Assembly: GCA_900540365.1 (NCBI GenBank)
Contig: UQFN01000002.1
Span: 90,626 to 154,625, forward strand
From: an uncultured Mollicutes bacterium
GTDB lineage: Bacteria; Bacillota_I; Bacilli_A; RFN20; CAG-826
DNA: 64,000 bases
Direction of reading: 5' to 3'
Below the pieces are notes generated by a model. It was not told where the DNA came from. It did not search any database and saw nothing but the letters and a program-made list of their open reading frames with translations. Shown in pieces: positions 18,120-26,900 of the stretch. The first letter of the stretch is position 1. Every line of letters begins with the position of its first letter. Position numbers and translations under genes: made by a program.

Positions 18120-18162
18120 GTTTAACACCTCTCAAATATTTTATCATTTAGGTGTTTTAAAC
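18120..18162. promoter_or_regulatory. Inverted repeat over the methylase ribosome site, putative operator
   Basis: GTTTAACACCT (18120-18130) and AGGTGTTTTAAAC (18150-18162) are inverted copies, the second with two extra Ts, separated by 19 bases. They begin one base upstream of the methylase ATG and cover its ribosome site. A likely binding site for the HTH domain fused to the methylase, giving autoregulation at DNA or RNA level. Confidence 0.45.
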
Positions 18163-18181
18163 TCCACAAAATAAATCAAAT

Positions 18182-20014
18182 TTAATCGTGATAATCTAAT
18201 AGGAATCCATAACGTCCCACATCATCGTCGTGAGTGAATTCTATAATGTTGGCTTTTTTCTTTAACTCATCTGTCATAGTAAAATTATTCATGTTCTCGA
18301 TAATTATCAATTGTCCACTTCTTGAGGCATCTATTAAATATCTGAAAAACATATCTTTGATGTTTTCTTTTTCCAGGTTTCCAACGTCCAAGTTTTTTAA
18401 AGGTGAATCAATTACATATACAGGTAGTTGATGTTTGCCTTTTTCATCAAGAAATTTCCTAAAAGCCAAAAGGGTAACGGAATTGACAAACGATCTAAAC
18501 CCCTTCCCGTTGTTAGCAGATTTACTTTGGCCCCTGATTGAGATGTCGAAGCTTGCCCTATCGAATTCGGCAGCCGTATATCTTGCATCACCACAATATT
18601 TCATAATCCCTTTGATGTTTTCTGTCATCGTCTGGAAAAATGATGAATGAAAATGCTCAGTAGGAATAAAATCCTCTCTCTTGACTTTGATTTGAACAGA
18701 CATACTAGACAAATCTTCTTCTAATAATTTGTTATCGTCATTTAAATATTCAATGCGTTTCTGGCACTCTATAAATTCGTCGAATTTCTTAAGGGTATAT
18801 TCTAAACGGTTCCTTTTATTCACCAAGGTTGAGACCGACTGCCTAACTTCTAAAAAGTTATCTTTGTGAGTTTTCAGTTCATTCAAATCTTCTTCGTGCT
18901 CTTTATATATTTCAGAAAGAGTCTCCGAAACATCATTAAGATTGCGCATAGCTACATTAACTTCAGACTGTACTTCAACAAGATTTATTTGCTCTTTTTC
19001 TTCATGAATCCTGCTATGGCAATAAGGGCATTCATGTTCATCTTCGTTCTTGTCTAATTCATCCTTTCCTGAAGCGATGAAATTGAGCCTTTCTAGATCA
19101 GATTTATATTGAATCGAAAGGCTTTTTAGTCTTTCGATCAACATTCCGTCTGATTCTATCTTTTCTGTCAAAGTTTTTATCACGCCTTCCAAATTAGCAG
19201 ACTCTTTATATTTGACATCAATTTCGTCTCTTACATTTTCGAGTTCTGTCTGAACCGAATCAGAATCATCTTTGATGGCAGAGAATTCCTGCAGCTTCTT
19301 TTCAAGCTTCTTTATCTCGATTTCGTTGTCCGTGATTTTATCGCTTATGTATTTCCTGACAGCACCTCGTTTTAGCTTTAGTTTGTCTATATCCTCATCC
19401 TTTAGATAATTAGAAAAATCCATGCCATAAAGCAAGTAAAGCAAATTGGCCATAGACTGTGTCGTAGGACTATATTTCTTGCTCTTCGCCAAAAGTATCT
19501 GGCTACCCTCGTCGATTCTTCCTTCATCGGCTAGAAAGAGATAGTCTAGGAACTTTAACGAAAAATAAACAGCGGTTCCGTCTTTTTTCTGAGGAAGTTT
19601 AAACGGATCGACGTTGAAAATCTGTAAAAGAACATCATTGATTGGTCTATAGCCTTTTTTATTAGTATATGCAAAATCACCTGATTCGACGTATGGGCTA
19701 TGGCTTTCTACACTTATGGTTTCCGAATCAACCTTTCTAGTCAAAATGACATCATCGCCATTTTTCGAGATTACAAGCGAAAAATCAGTATAACCCGTGT
19801 CATTTTCTATGATGAATGCCTCGTCATCATTATTCGTATATTTCTTATTATCAGCCCCAAATACCTGTTTAAAGATTTTAAATATCAAGGTCTTACCGGT
19901 ATTGGAAGGGCCGCATATTATATTCAGTCCTTTAGTGAGCTCGATTGAGGATTCTCTTTTGCCCGCTCCGCGCGCGATAACCTTTTTGAAGTAAATATCG
20001 TCCATATCATTCAT
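18182..20014 (-). CDS. ABC/Rad50-like ATPase of a three-component (ABC-3C) system
   Basis: 610 residues. Walker A GPSNTGKT at 34-41. The coiled-coil middle carries a zinc-hook-like CPYCHSRI; a second coil leads to the ATPase C-terminal half with KGFRSFVNSVTLLAF and Walker B/D-loop VYVIDSPLKNLD. This is the SMC/Rad50-like ATPase type found with a small winged-helix middle protein and a variable third protein in ABC-3C conflict systems. Here both partners lie just upstream with overlapping ends (ATG in ATGAATGA context). Inferred role: DNA-sensing engine of an anti-phage or anti-plasmid module. Confidence 0.75.
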   Translation of the reverse strand: MNDMDDIYFKKVIARGAGKRESSIELTKGLNIICGPSNTGKTLIFKIFKQVFGADNKKYTNNDDEAFIIENDTGYTDFSLVISKNGDDVILTRKVDSETISVESHSPYVESGDFAYTNKKGYRPINDVLLQIFNVDPFKLPQKKDGTAVYFSLKFLDYLFLADEGRIDEGSQILLAKSKKYSPTTQSMANLLYLLYGMDFSNYLKDEDIDKLKLKRGAVRKYISDKITDNEIEIKKLEKKLQEFSAIKDDSDSVQTELENVRDEIDVKYKESANLEGVIKTLTEKIESDGMLIERLKSLSIQYKSDLERLNFIASGKDELDKNEDEHECPYCHSRIHEEKEQINLVEVQSEVNVAMRNLNDVSETLSEIYKEHEEDLNELKTHKDNFLEVRQSVSTLVNKRNRLEYTLKKFDEFIECQKRIEYLNDDNKLLEEDLSSMSVQIKVKREDFIPTEHFHSSFFQTMTENIKGIMKYCGDARYTAAEFDRASFDISIRGQSKSANNGKGFRSFVNSVTLLAFRKFLDEKGKHQLPVYVIDSPLKNLDVGNLEKENIKDMFFRYLIDASRSGQLIIIENMNNFTMTDELKKKANIIEFTHDDDVGRYGFLLDYHD

Positions 20015-20447
20015 CCCCCTTTATTCTATCTAATAGCAAATCAAGCACCTTATTTTTCTTTGTGAATAGCTCTTTTTTTCCTAACTCAACAGTTAACATA
20101 TATTTTTCCGAATATCCCGATTGGGATATTTTTTTATAGAATTCGTTTCCTCTTTCAGTTAATTCATATTTTGTTTCATTTTTCCCTGCGATCAACGTGA
20201 TATATCCATTCCTTACCAAATAGGAGATGGATTCCATCACTCTTTTCCTTCTCAATGTCGCCTTACTCAAAGTGAATTCGCTATCTCCGTTTAAACTAAC
20301 GTCGGTCAAGCCAAATTCCTTCCCGTATGTGGCGACGAAGTCAAAAACGAAAAGCTCTTCAGAGGAAAGTGGAGCATCAAATGCAAAAAGAAGCAAGGCA
20401 AGCCTCATGCTGGTCTCATATACCGAATTAAATACACTGCTACTCAT
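20007..20447 (-). CDS. Small middle component of the ABC-3C system
   Basis: 146 residues. The N-terminus is helical (SVYETSMRLALLLFAFDAPLSSEELFVFDFVATYGKEFG). A winged-helix-like segment with TLRRKRVMESISYLVRNGYI...YELTERGNEFYKKI resembles the ABC-3C middle component. It overlaps both neighbours (8 bases each side), so it is translated in a strict set with them. Probably bridges the ATPase and the third protein; a small effector-adaptor role is inferred only. Confidence 0.65.
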   Translation of the reverse strand: MSSSVFNSVYETSMRLALLLFAFDAPLSSEELFVFDFVATYGKEFGLTDVSLNGDSEFTLSKATLRRKRVMESISYLVRNGYITLIAGKNETKYELTERGNEFYKKISQSGYSEKYMLTVELGKKELFTKKNKVLDLLLDRIKGDE

Positions 20448-21477
20448 TTGGATTCACCCATGACTTTATCCTCCCCTCCTCGACAAGAATATGGAGAATA
20501 CCCTTTCTTGTGGAGACATTTATGAAGCCTCTGATGTTTAAAAGCAAAGAGCTGTTCAGTTGCAAATTCGTTGCGATTATGTTCATTACGTTTGTAATCC
20601 TTTCGATGCCGTTTTCATACTTTCCATAGTAAAAAGCATCAAAGATTCCGTCTTCAATTTCTTTCTTTATTGACTCAAACTCGCTTTCGCCTTCGTCAAA
20701 TAACTCTCTGGCTGCGTTTTCCTTATACCTTGCTTCGAAATAGAACTTCGTATGCTCAGAAACATGCCTCTCATAAATAGTTCCAATTAAATCTTTTTGA
20801 TTGGAGACTTTTCTTCCGAGCGCCTCAGAATAGGCTTCGAATAATTTCCTGATGAAAATCAAATCGCCGTCCACCTCGATGTCCATCTGTGCGAGCTTCT
20901 TGGACACTGGTATTTTCTCGCCATTAATGTAGAGTGCGCCGTTTTTGAACTCGGCAGCTTTAAAGGCGGTAGCGCTAAGACTTTTGAAATCCAAATATTC
21001 AAGAGGCGGAAGCGTCTCTTTCCTTCCTAAACTTAAATCGTAGATTATCTTCTTCATCAGCTTCGCACATACCTCTGGAATCAAAGAATCATCGAGGCTG
21101 GTTTTTAGTTTGAATCCATAACGGACGATAGCATTTCTTATTTCGACAAGATGGACATTGGATATCAAATCGTTGAAAAAGGTCTCTAAAGTATCATAGT
21201 TGAAGTTCTCAAGTAGAATCGTCGCCTCATCCTTTGATATTTCTCTATTCCCATTAGCCTTTGCCTTCAAAGTATTTGGATTTGCCTCGTCACAGAGATT
21301 TGGCAAATCAAGCTCTCCACTATTGAGTTTTCCACCAGTAAAAGCATCCAAAAGTTCAGGAAGGAAAATATAGGTCGGGCTCTTCCTGCTAATTGAAAGA
21401 ATATCGATAAATTTCGCAAAAGTTATCTTGTCATCCATGTCTTGTACCGCAAACCGTACCGAGGCGTACCGAATCAC
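20440..21477 (-). CDS. Large third component of the ABC-3C system
   Basis: 345 residues if started at GTG 21477. I favour ATG 21438 (MDDKITFAKFIDIL...), because the extra 13 codons consist largely of three GTACCG repeats. Neither start has a good ribosome site. The protein is soluble, and residues ~205-345 (KLFEAYSEALGRKVSNQKDLIGTIYERHVS...) resemble the C-terminal domain seen in ABC-3C partner proteins. Often this component carries the sensing or effector domain in its N-terminus; I recognise none here. First gene of the island's transcript. Confidence 0.6.
   Translation of the reverse strand: MIRYASVRFAVQDMDDKITFAKFIDILSISRKSPTYIFLPELLDAFTGGKLNSGELDLPNLCDEANPNTLKAKANGNREISKDEATILLENFNYDTLETFFNDLISNVHLVEIRNAIVRYGFKLKTSLDDSLIPEVCAKLMKKIIYDLSLGRKETLPPLEYLDFKSLSATAFKAAEFKNGALYINGEKIPVSKKLAQMDIEVDGDLIFIRKLFEAYSEALGRKVSNQKDLIGTIYERHVSEHTKFYFEARYKENAARELFDEGESEFESIKKEIEDGIFDAFYYGKYENGIERITNVMNIIATNLQLNSSLLLNIRGFINVSTRKGILHILVEEGRIKSWVNPNE
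21444..21471. repeat. Three GTACCG repeats at the start of the ABC-3C operon
   Basis: GTACCG at 21444-21449, 21456-21461 and 21466-21471 (read CGGTAC in the direction of transcription). They lie between the probable promoter and ATG 21438. Regular spacing of 12 and 10 bases, about one helical turn, suggests an operator. Confidence 0.4.
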
Positions 21478-21528
21478 TTTTCTATGAAAGCTAAATTATT
21501 TGTGTAAGCCCGGAAACAATCGGCTCTA

Positions 21529-21556
21529 CTTATATTCTAGCATCCGAGACTTCCAA
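21529..21556 (-). promoter_or_regulatory. Probable promoter of the defence island
   Basis: On the minus strand TTGGAA (21556-21551), a 16-base spacer and TATAAG (21534-21529), about 50-90 bases before the candidate starts of the first ABC-3C gene. Confidence 0.4.
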
Positions 21557-21632
21557 TTGAAATGTAAAGGGCAAATTATGGGAGGTTTTCAAAATGTAAT
21601 TAAGAAAAAGTAAATATTTCAAAAAGAAAAAT

Positions 21633-21793
21633 GGGAATGATGTGATACCGGTTATGCAAACGCATCATTCCCAGGTAGCCAAGCTCTGATTTGCACAAGG
21701 CTGGCGCCACTCTCGCGGAGATTTCCACGCGGTGAACGGCGTCTTTTTCAGCCTGCTTTCGAGTGTCTTTCCTCCGCAACTCAAAGGAGGAAA
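21633..21793 (+). ncRNA. Structured leader RNA 1 with SD-sequestering hairpin
   Basis: Three structures in succession. First, GGGAATGATG (21633-21642) pairs perfectly with CATCATTCCC (21663-21672). Second, GGCGCC (21703-21708) pairs with GGCGTC (21738-21743) around inner stems CAC/GTG and CGCG/CGCG, and is followed by five Ts, like a terminator. Third, TTTCCTCC (21768-21775) pairs perfectly with GGAGGAAA (21786-21793), hiding the ribosome site of the sigma-like gene. CTCCGC (21772-21777) could instead pair with GCGGAG (21715-21720), freeing the ribosome site, so a two-state switch is possible. It shares a CCAC...GGTG-AA-CGGCG core with leader 2. Not a family I recognise. Confidence 0.55.
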
Positions 21794-21798
21794 TTTTA

Positions 21799-22362
21799 AT
21801 GACTGATAAAAAATATTTTGAAGAAAATGGCTACAAATGGAGCTATGAGAAAACAGATGAAACTCCTTATTACTATGACACGGGGTTCAAAGGCCGCATC
21901 TGGTGCGACCATAGCCTTTTCAGAATGCTTCATTCGATGGATGAAGCCGAATATAAGCGACAGGATGAGAAATCAAGATGCGTCATTCTTAATGAAAAAG
22001 GCCTTCCTATAAAATGTCGCCTCAAGTGCTCAACTGAATGCCCTTTTAGCTTGAACCATTCAAGAACTGGCTCTCCTATATCAATAGAAGCTATTCAAGA
22101 AAATAATAGTCACATCGATTTTGTAGATACCTCAGCAGATCCTAAACAAACTTTTGATTTAGCCGAATTAAAGAATAAAGTCAGAGAAATTTTAGCTGAG
22201 CTGAATGAGGTCGAGCGTTCCATTTATATATCAATAAGATTTGAAGAAAAAACTGAAAGAGATGTTGCCAAAAGCCTTGGGATTTCTCAGCCAGCTGTGC
22301 ATAAAAAGCTCTTAAAAATTTCAAGGATGGTTGAAGAAAAAATAAAAAATTTTCTCGATTAG
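21799..22362 (+). CDS. Sigma-70 region 4-like regulator
   Basis: 187 residues from ATG 21799 (AAAGGAGG upstream, inside a hairpin). The C-terminal ~60 residues, LNEVERSIYISIRFEEKTERDVAKSLGISQPAVHKKL, form a sigma-70 region 4 helix-turn-helix. The N-terminal half has no region 2; instead it contains a Cys cluster (RCVILNEKGLPIKCRLKCST ending CPF) that may bind zinc, as in regulators of phages and conjugative elements. By itself it probably binds promoter DNA or assists RNA polymerase rather than being a complete sigma factor. It precedes the holin-RHS cassette on the same strand and is more GC-rich than the RHS gene. Inferred role: switch for that cassette. Confidence 0.7.
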   Translation: MTDKKYFEENGYKWSYEKTDETPYYYDTGFKGRIWCDHSLFRMLHSMDEAEYKRQDEKSRCVILNEKGLPIKCRLKCSTECPFSLNHSRTGSPISIEAIQENNSHIDFVDTSADPKQTFDLAELKNKVREILAELNEVERSIYISIRFEEKTERDVAKSLGISQPAVHKKLLKISRMVEEKIKNFLD

Positions 22363-22365
22363 GTT

Positions 22366-22383
22366 ATCAAAACTTGATTTTTT
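22366..22383 (+). terminator. Weak hairpin-T terminator after the sigma-like gene
   Basis: ATCAA-AAC-TTGAT followed by six Ts (five base pairs), starting four bases after the stop codon. Weak, so transcription may run through into leader 2. Confidence 0.35.
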
Positions 22384-22397
22384 CTCCTTTTACATGT

Positions 22398-22477
22398 GAA
22401 GGCGAAGAGAGCCACCCGTTTGGGTCGGGGGTGGAAAACGGCGAAGCTCTCCTTGCCTTCCTAGATTCAATAGGAGG
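22398..22477 (+). ncRNA. Structured leader RNA 2 with competing SD-sequestering hairpin
   Basis: A 14-pair stem with one A-C mismatch joins 22398-22411 (GAAGGCGAAGAGAG) and 22447-22460 (CTCTCCTTGCCTTC), enclosing CCACCC/GGGTGG (22412-22417/22429-22434) and AAAACGGCG. Then CTTCCTA (22457-22463) can pair with TAGGAGG (22471-22477), masking the ribosome site of the gene at 22487. The two pairings share 22457-22460 and exclude each other: forming the long stem frees the ribosome site. This is the layout of a translational switch. Ligand or protein partner unknown. Confidence 0.55.
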
Positions 22478-22486
22478 TAAAGATAT

Positions 22487-22780
22487 GTGGAACTAGCTAT
22501 TTCTATTACTTCCCTCATCGCCTCACTTTCAAGCATCCTTTTCGCTCTATTGGCCTTTAGGCGAAACGAGCGAATCGATCACAAGAAAGAAGGGAAACAC
22601 GAGGGAACGATGCTATCCGACATCGGCTACATCAAGGCCTGCGTCGACAGGGTCGAGAAAAATATCGGAATCGTCGACGAAAGATACCGCAATGTCGCGG
22701 AGCGTTTGGCTAAGCTCGAGGAATCCATCAGGAACGCCGAGAAGCGAATAGACGAGCTCTGCGGGAAGGGAGGAAATTAA
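22487..22780 (+). CDS. Holin-associated membrane/coiled-coil protein
   Basis: 97 residues from GTG 22487 (GGAGG nine bases upstream). One N-terminal membrane segment (residues ~4-24), a charged region HKKEGKHEGTMLSDIGYIK, and a C-terminal coiled coil (DRVEKN...ERLAKLEESIRNAEKRI). It is clearly homologous to the prophage protein at 32936-33253 (shared SSILFA, MLSxIGYIK, DRxEK, ERY, KxEES). Topology differs from classic XhlA (TM at the N- rather than C-terminus), but the position beside a holin is the same. Probably helps form or regulate the membrane lesion. Four bases separate it from the holin gene. Confidence 0.65.
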   Translation: MELAISITSLIASLSSILFALLAFRRNERIDHKKEGKHEGTMLSDIGYIKACVDRVEKNIGIVDERYRNVAERLAKLEESIRNAEKRIDELCGKGGN

Positions 22781-22784
22781 CCAT

Positions 22785-23090
22785 ATGGACATTGCTTATG
22801 TGCCAATCATAGTCATCTGCTGCTATGTCATTGGCGAAATCTACAAGCTCATCTTCAAGAAGATTGATAGCACCTACAAGTTCATTCCAAGCGTCACCAT
22901 CGTGGCGGGCGGGCTTCTAGCGGTGCTCATCTACTTCACTGCACCTGAGCTTGTGAATGCAGAAAACGTCTACGAAGCATTGGTAATCGGCTTCGTGTCC
23001 GGTGCAGGTTCCACTGGAACCAACCAGATTATCAAGCAGCTTTTTCAAAAGAAAAATGGAGGTGAACAAAATGATAAAACAAGTAAATGA
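22785..23090 (+). CDS. Phage-type holin
   Basis: 101 residues with two or three hydrophobic segments (about 5-20, 36-54 and 66-82), a GSGAG/TGTNQIIKQL motif region typical of Clostridia phage holins, and a short charged tail (KKNGGEQNDKTSK). Holins open the cytoplasmic membrane at a set time; in toxin loci such as TcdE they release large proteins lacking a signal peptide. No endolysin gene accompanies it, and the next gene starts inside its last codons, so it is built into the cassette rather than being a stray phage gene. Confidence 0.7.
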   Translation: MDIAYVPIIVICCYVIGEIYKLIFKKIDSTYKFIPSVTIVAGGLLAVLIYFTAPELVNAENVYEALVIGFVSGAGSTGTNQIIKQLFQKKNGGEQNDKTSK

Positions 23091-23958
23091 ATACAATCCT
23101 AAAATCACGTTTAAATTCATAGAAAATATATGGCAAGGACGTGATCATCGCGAAAGCGAGGAGGCAATTAAAGCAGTATATAGAAAAGAATCTTTGCCAC
23201 ATTCATTCACAGAAGTCATGTTTTCAAAAGCATTAAAAGCATATGAAATTATGTCAAGTTCTAACTCTGTAGATGAAATAAAAATTAAAGACATTATCAA
23301 AATATATAAGCCTTTATTACAGATGAACGAAGACGATGCAAATTTGCTTTTACAATTAATTGACAAAATTAAAGTAGCGTCGAATTATGACTGCCATTGG
23401 TTAGAGCATTTTCTTGATATTTATAGATACTGCATTCTATGCCCTACTTTTAAGGGATATGAAATAGAGTTAGGAAAATTGTTTTCTAATTATTCTCTCA
23501 TAGTTAATCACTTACCCCCAGTAATTATGTACTGCTACTCTTCTGAAAAAATGGCGAACATCATAAGGTCTGTTGGAGATGAAGAACAATTAAGAAAAAT
23601 TATGTCTCTTTTAATTAAAAGAACTAACAAATTCAATAAGAGTCATAAAGTAGTTCCATTAGTCGAAATCCAACAATCAATATACGAAATACAAGAAGAA
23701 TTAAAAAATGATTATGGAATTACTCATCTAGGAATTTTCGGTTCTTATTCAAGAGGAGAACAAAACAAGTTTAGCGATCTTGATATTGTATGTGAGGTTC
23801 GAAAAGATTTTCAAAATATCGGAAATTTAAGAGAAATGATTGCTGCAAGAATCAAGGAAGTTACTGGTATAGACGTTGATGTAATGATTAATGATGTTAC
23901 ATACGATGCAAATCAAATACCAGTAGATATGTTTAATGAAAAAATAAATTTATTTTAA
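23071..23958 (+). CDS. Degenerate Fic-like / MNT nucleotidyltransferase fusion
   Basis: 295 residues from ATG 23071 (GGAGG upstream), overlapping the holin end by 20 bases. The C-terminal ~95 residues are a MNT-type nucleotidyltransferase: THLGIFGSYSRGEQNKFSDLDIVCEV, with GS at the nucleotide loop, the Asp pair of SDLDIV, and a third Asp in IDVDVM. The N-terminal ~200 residues are helical. The segment CPTFKGYEIELGKLFSNYSL...LPPVIMY resembles a Fic core in which the HPFxDGNGR motif is lost, so any Fic part would be inactive; this call is tentative. MNT domains AMPylate proteins, often as antitoxins of HEPN toxins. Here the partner could be the holin or the RHS protein. Confidence 0.6.
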   Translation: MIKQVNEYNPKITFKFIENIWQGRDHRESEEAIKAVYRKESLPHSFTEVMFSKALKAYEIMSSSNSVDEIKIKDIIKIYKPLLQMNEDDANLLLQLIDKIKVASNYDCHWLEHFLDIYRYCILCPTFKGYEIELGKLFSNYSLIVNHLPPVIMYCYSSEKMANIIRSVGDEEQLRKIMSLLIKRTNKFNKSHKVVPLVEIQQSIYEIQEELKNDYGITHLGIFGSYSRGEQNKFSDLDIVCEVRKDFQNIGNLREMIAARIKEVTGIDVDVMINDVTYDANQIPVDMFNEKINLF

Positions 23959-23970
23959 AAGGAGGAATAT

Positions 23971-26900
23971 ATGATACATTTATTTACAAACGGAAATAGC
24001 AACGTAAGAGTTGCAAGCTATATTAAAAAAGGTGCTAGTTCTACTTATGAAGTGACTAGCGATAAAAACTACACAGTTTTAACTGAAGATGACAAATTAA
24101 AATTCATGATTTCAGGTTTTGAATTTAGAAAAGAGCAAAGTATCAGTAACGCTCGTTTAATTTGTTATTTTGAAAATTTACACACGAATAGCATGCTTGA
24201 ATTAAAAGATGAAGACGGTAACATCATTGACCGAGTAATCGTCGGAATAGATCAAGAATACCTTAAGAAGAAAACTACTAATTATGTTTCTTTTGATATT
24301 ACAAAATTTATTAACGATCAAAATAAAAAGAAAACAATGTCACCACTATATTTATCATGGCACGCTCAATATAACGAGGAAAGCGTAAACTTTATTGGTT
24401 TCAAATTTTTCGATAATGAAAATAGCAAATTAGATGTCGAAAATAGAAACCAGTATTTTATGGTCTCATATGCAAATATTGAGGGCGTAGAAAAACATTT
24501 ACCTTTTGAAAGGAAAAAATTAGGTTCATCTGGTGAAGCTTTAGTTAATATTAAACAAGGCAACCTTATATACGGATTACCTTTACTGTTAGACAAAACA
24601 AATGCAAATCAAGTTTCTCTACAGCTTGTATTTAATAGTTTTAACAATGGAGTATGTACAAATTACGGAAAAGGTTTTAGAGGACCAATCGAGTATGTTC
24701 TAGATACCTCATCTATTAATGACGGGATTTTAAAATTTACTGACCAAACCATGAAAAAAGTTTATTTTACAAAACTTACTGATGATGAAAGATATAAACT
24801 CACGCCAGAAACTTCAGGTGATATCTATTATTGCTTCTCTGATTCTACTTATATTATTGCTGAAAAAGACGATACTTTTACATTCGTAGCCAATAATAAG
24901 AAGATGAATTTAAAGAAAGATGGTGAAACCACATTGATTAACTACTTCCTTTTTGAAGATGGAACAAAAATTTCAGTTAATTACGAAAATAAATTGCCAA
25001 TCTCTATTGTTTACCCTAGTGGACAAACAGATGAATTTATCTATGCATCATCTTTATTAAAAACAATAAAATCATCTAGGCTTGGACTTGAAACTTCATT
25101 TACGTATAAAGATAGACAATTAATCAATACAAAAACGGAAAGAATATCTCTTGATTTTGGCAACAATATGAATGAATTGAGAGAAACTATCAGAAATACA
25201 GATTTTGTATATGAAGGTAATAAATTAATTGTAATTCAAAATAATGTAGAAACGCAGTCATTAGTAGTCAAATATCAAGACGATAAAATTTCTGTTTTGA
25301 CTAAAAAGGCTATTAAAGATGATGGTACTTCAATTAATGGGGAAACAAGTTCATTTATTTATGGTAATAATTCAACTGTAATTAAAGATAATAAAAATAA
25401 TTCTACTTATTATCACTTCGATGCTCATGGAAGCTGCATTTATACCTTAGATGACAATGGTGTTTCAAATAATTTTAAATTCGGCACTGTTTCTGATTCG
25501 GATTTAAATGCAGAATGTCACAAAATAAGATCAAAGTATCAAAGCCAAAGTAATGTACCTAACATTTTATATAACGGAAGCTTTGAATTTGAAAATGATC
25601 CTTTAAAAGGATGGGAGACCATTACTGGCACTTCTACTAATGCTGCTATATCAAAAGAATCCTTATATGGTGATAGTTGCTTAAAAGTAATTGCAGATAA
25701 TAAAAACCATTTTGCGTTTTCTCAAAAAATCAATCAACAATCTAAAGGCGTATATAAACTAACAGGTTTCTATAAGTCAAATGGTTTAGAGAATTCAACT
25801 TCAAGTGAAATCATTGTAAAAGTTGCTTATCATGAAACAATTACAAAAAAATCCTCTGATTATTACTACTCGAACAAGACGAACACTGAAAAAGTTTTAA
25901 GATCAAAAGAATATAAAATTGAATTACCAATAAGCTCAGGCAAATGGGAATATCTTGAATCTCAAGATATTGATGTAGGTGCAGATTCAACAATTGAAGT
26001 TACTTTAAGCTGTAATAGCGAAATTTACTTTGATGAATTACAATTAACTAAGAATAATTTCATCGGTGGGCATAACTATTTAAGAAATTCACATTTCGAA
26101 TATTTAGATGATAACAAAGTCAAATCATGGGTAACTGAAAATACTGATGATAAAGATGGTGTTGTTTCATCCTCTAGCGTTTCACATTCATATTTGTTTA
26201 ACAATGTTATTGAAGGAAATATATTTAAAATTTCTGGTACAGAAGATAGTAAAGAAAAATGCATTTACCAAAAAGTCAATTTAACTGGTGATTCAGGAGA
26301 AAGATTATTAGTAAATTGTTGGTTATACGGTAATAAAACTTCAAATGAAAAATTGCAGCTTGAAATTGATGTTCATTATAACAACATTAAACAATATAAA
26401 CTTAAAAAGTATAAGTTTAATCCATCCAATAACCAAGATGGATGGCAAGTATTAAGTGGTTTATTAACAACCGAATATTCTTATGATTATATAATTGTAA
26501 AATTAGTACATAATGGTTTCAATGATGTCTATTTTGATGCTATTCAATTATTTAAATCTAAAACTGGTAGCACCTACTCCTATGACGAAAGAGGAAACCT
26601 TATGTCAGCATCAGAAAACACTTCCACAGCTGATTCTTCATATGACAAGAATAATAGAATGACAAGAAAATCTTGTGCTGATGGTCAACAGTTTCAATAT
26701 TCATATGATGAAGCTACTGGTAAGCTCATTAGAATACTTGATAATTTTGGAAACGATGTATCTTTTGAGTATTTAGATAATGGGATGATTAAAGAGGTTA
26801 AATCAAACAATCAAATCATTAGAACTGAAGAAATCAAAGATGAAGATGGATATATTACTAAAAAAGATGAATTAGGAAATGTGACTAAAACTGCAATAGA

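Noticed and set aside
22487..22780. Classic XhlA haemolysin
   Set aside because: The membrane segment is N-terminal and the coiled coil C-terminal, the reverse of XhlA; only the position by a holin is shared.
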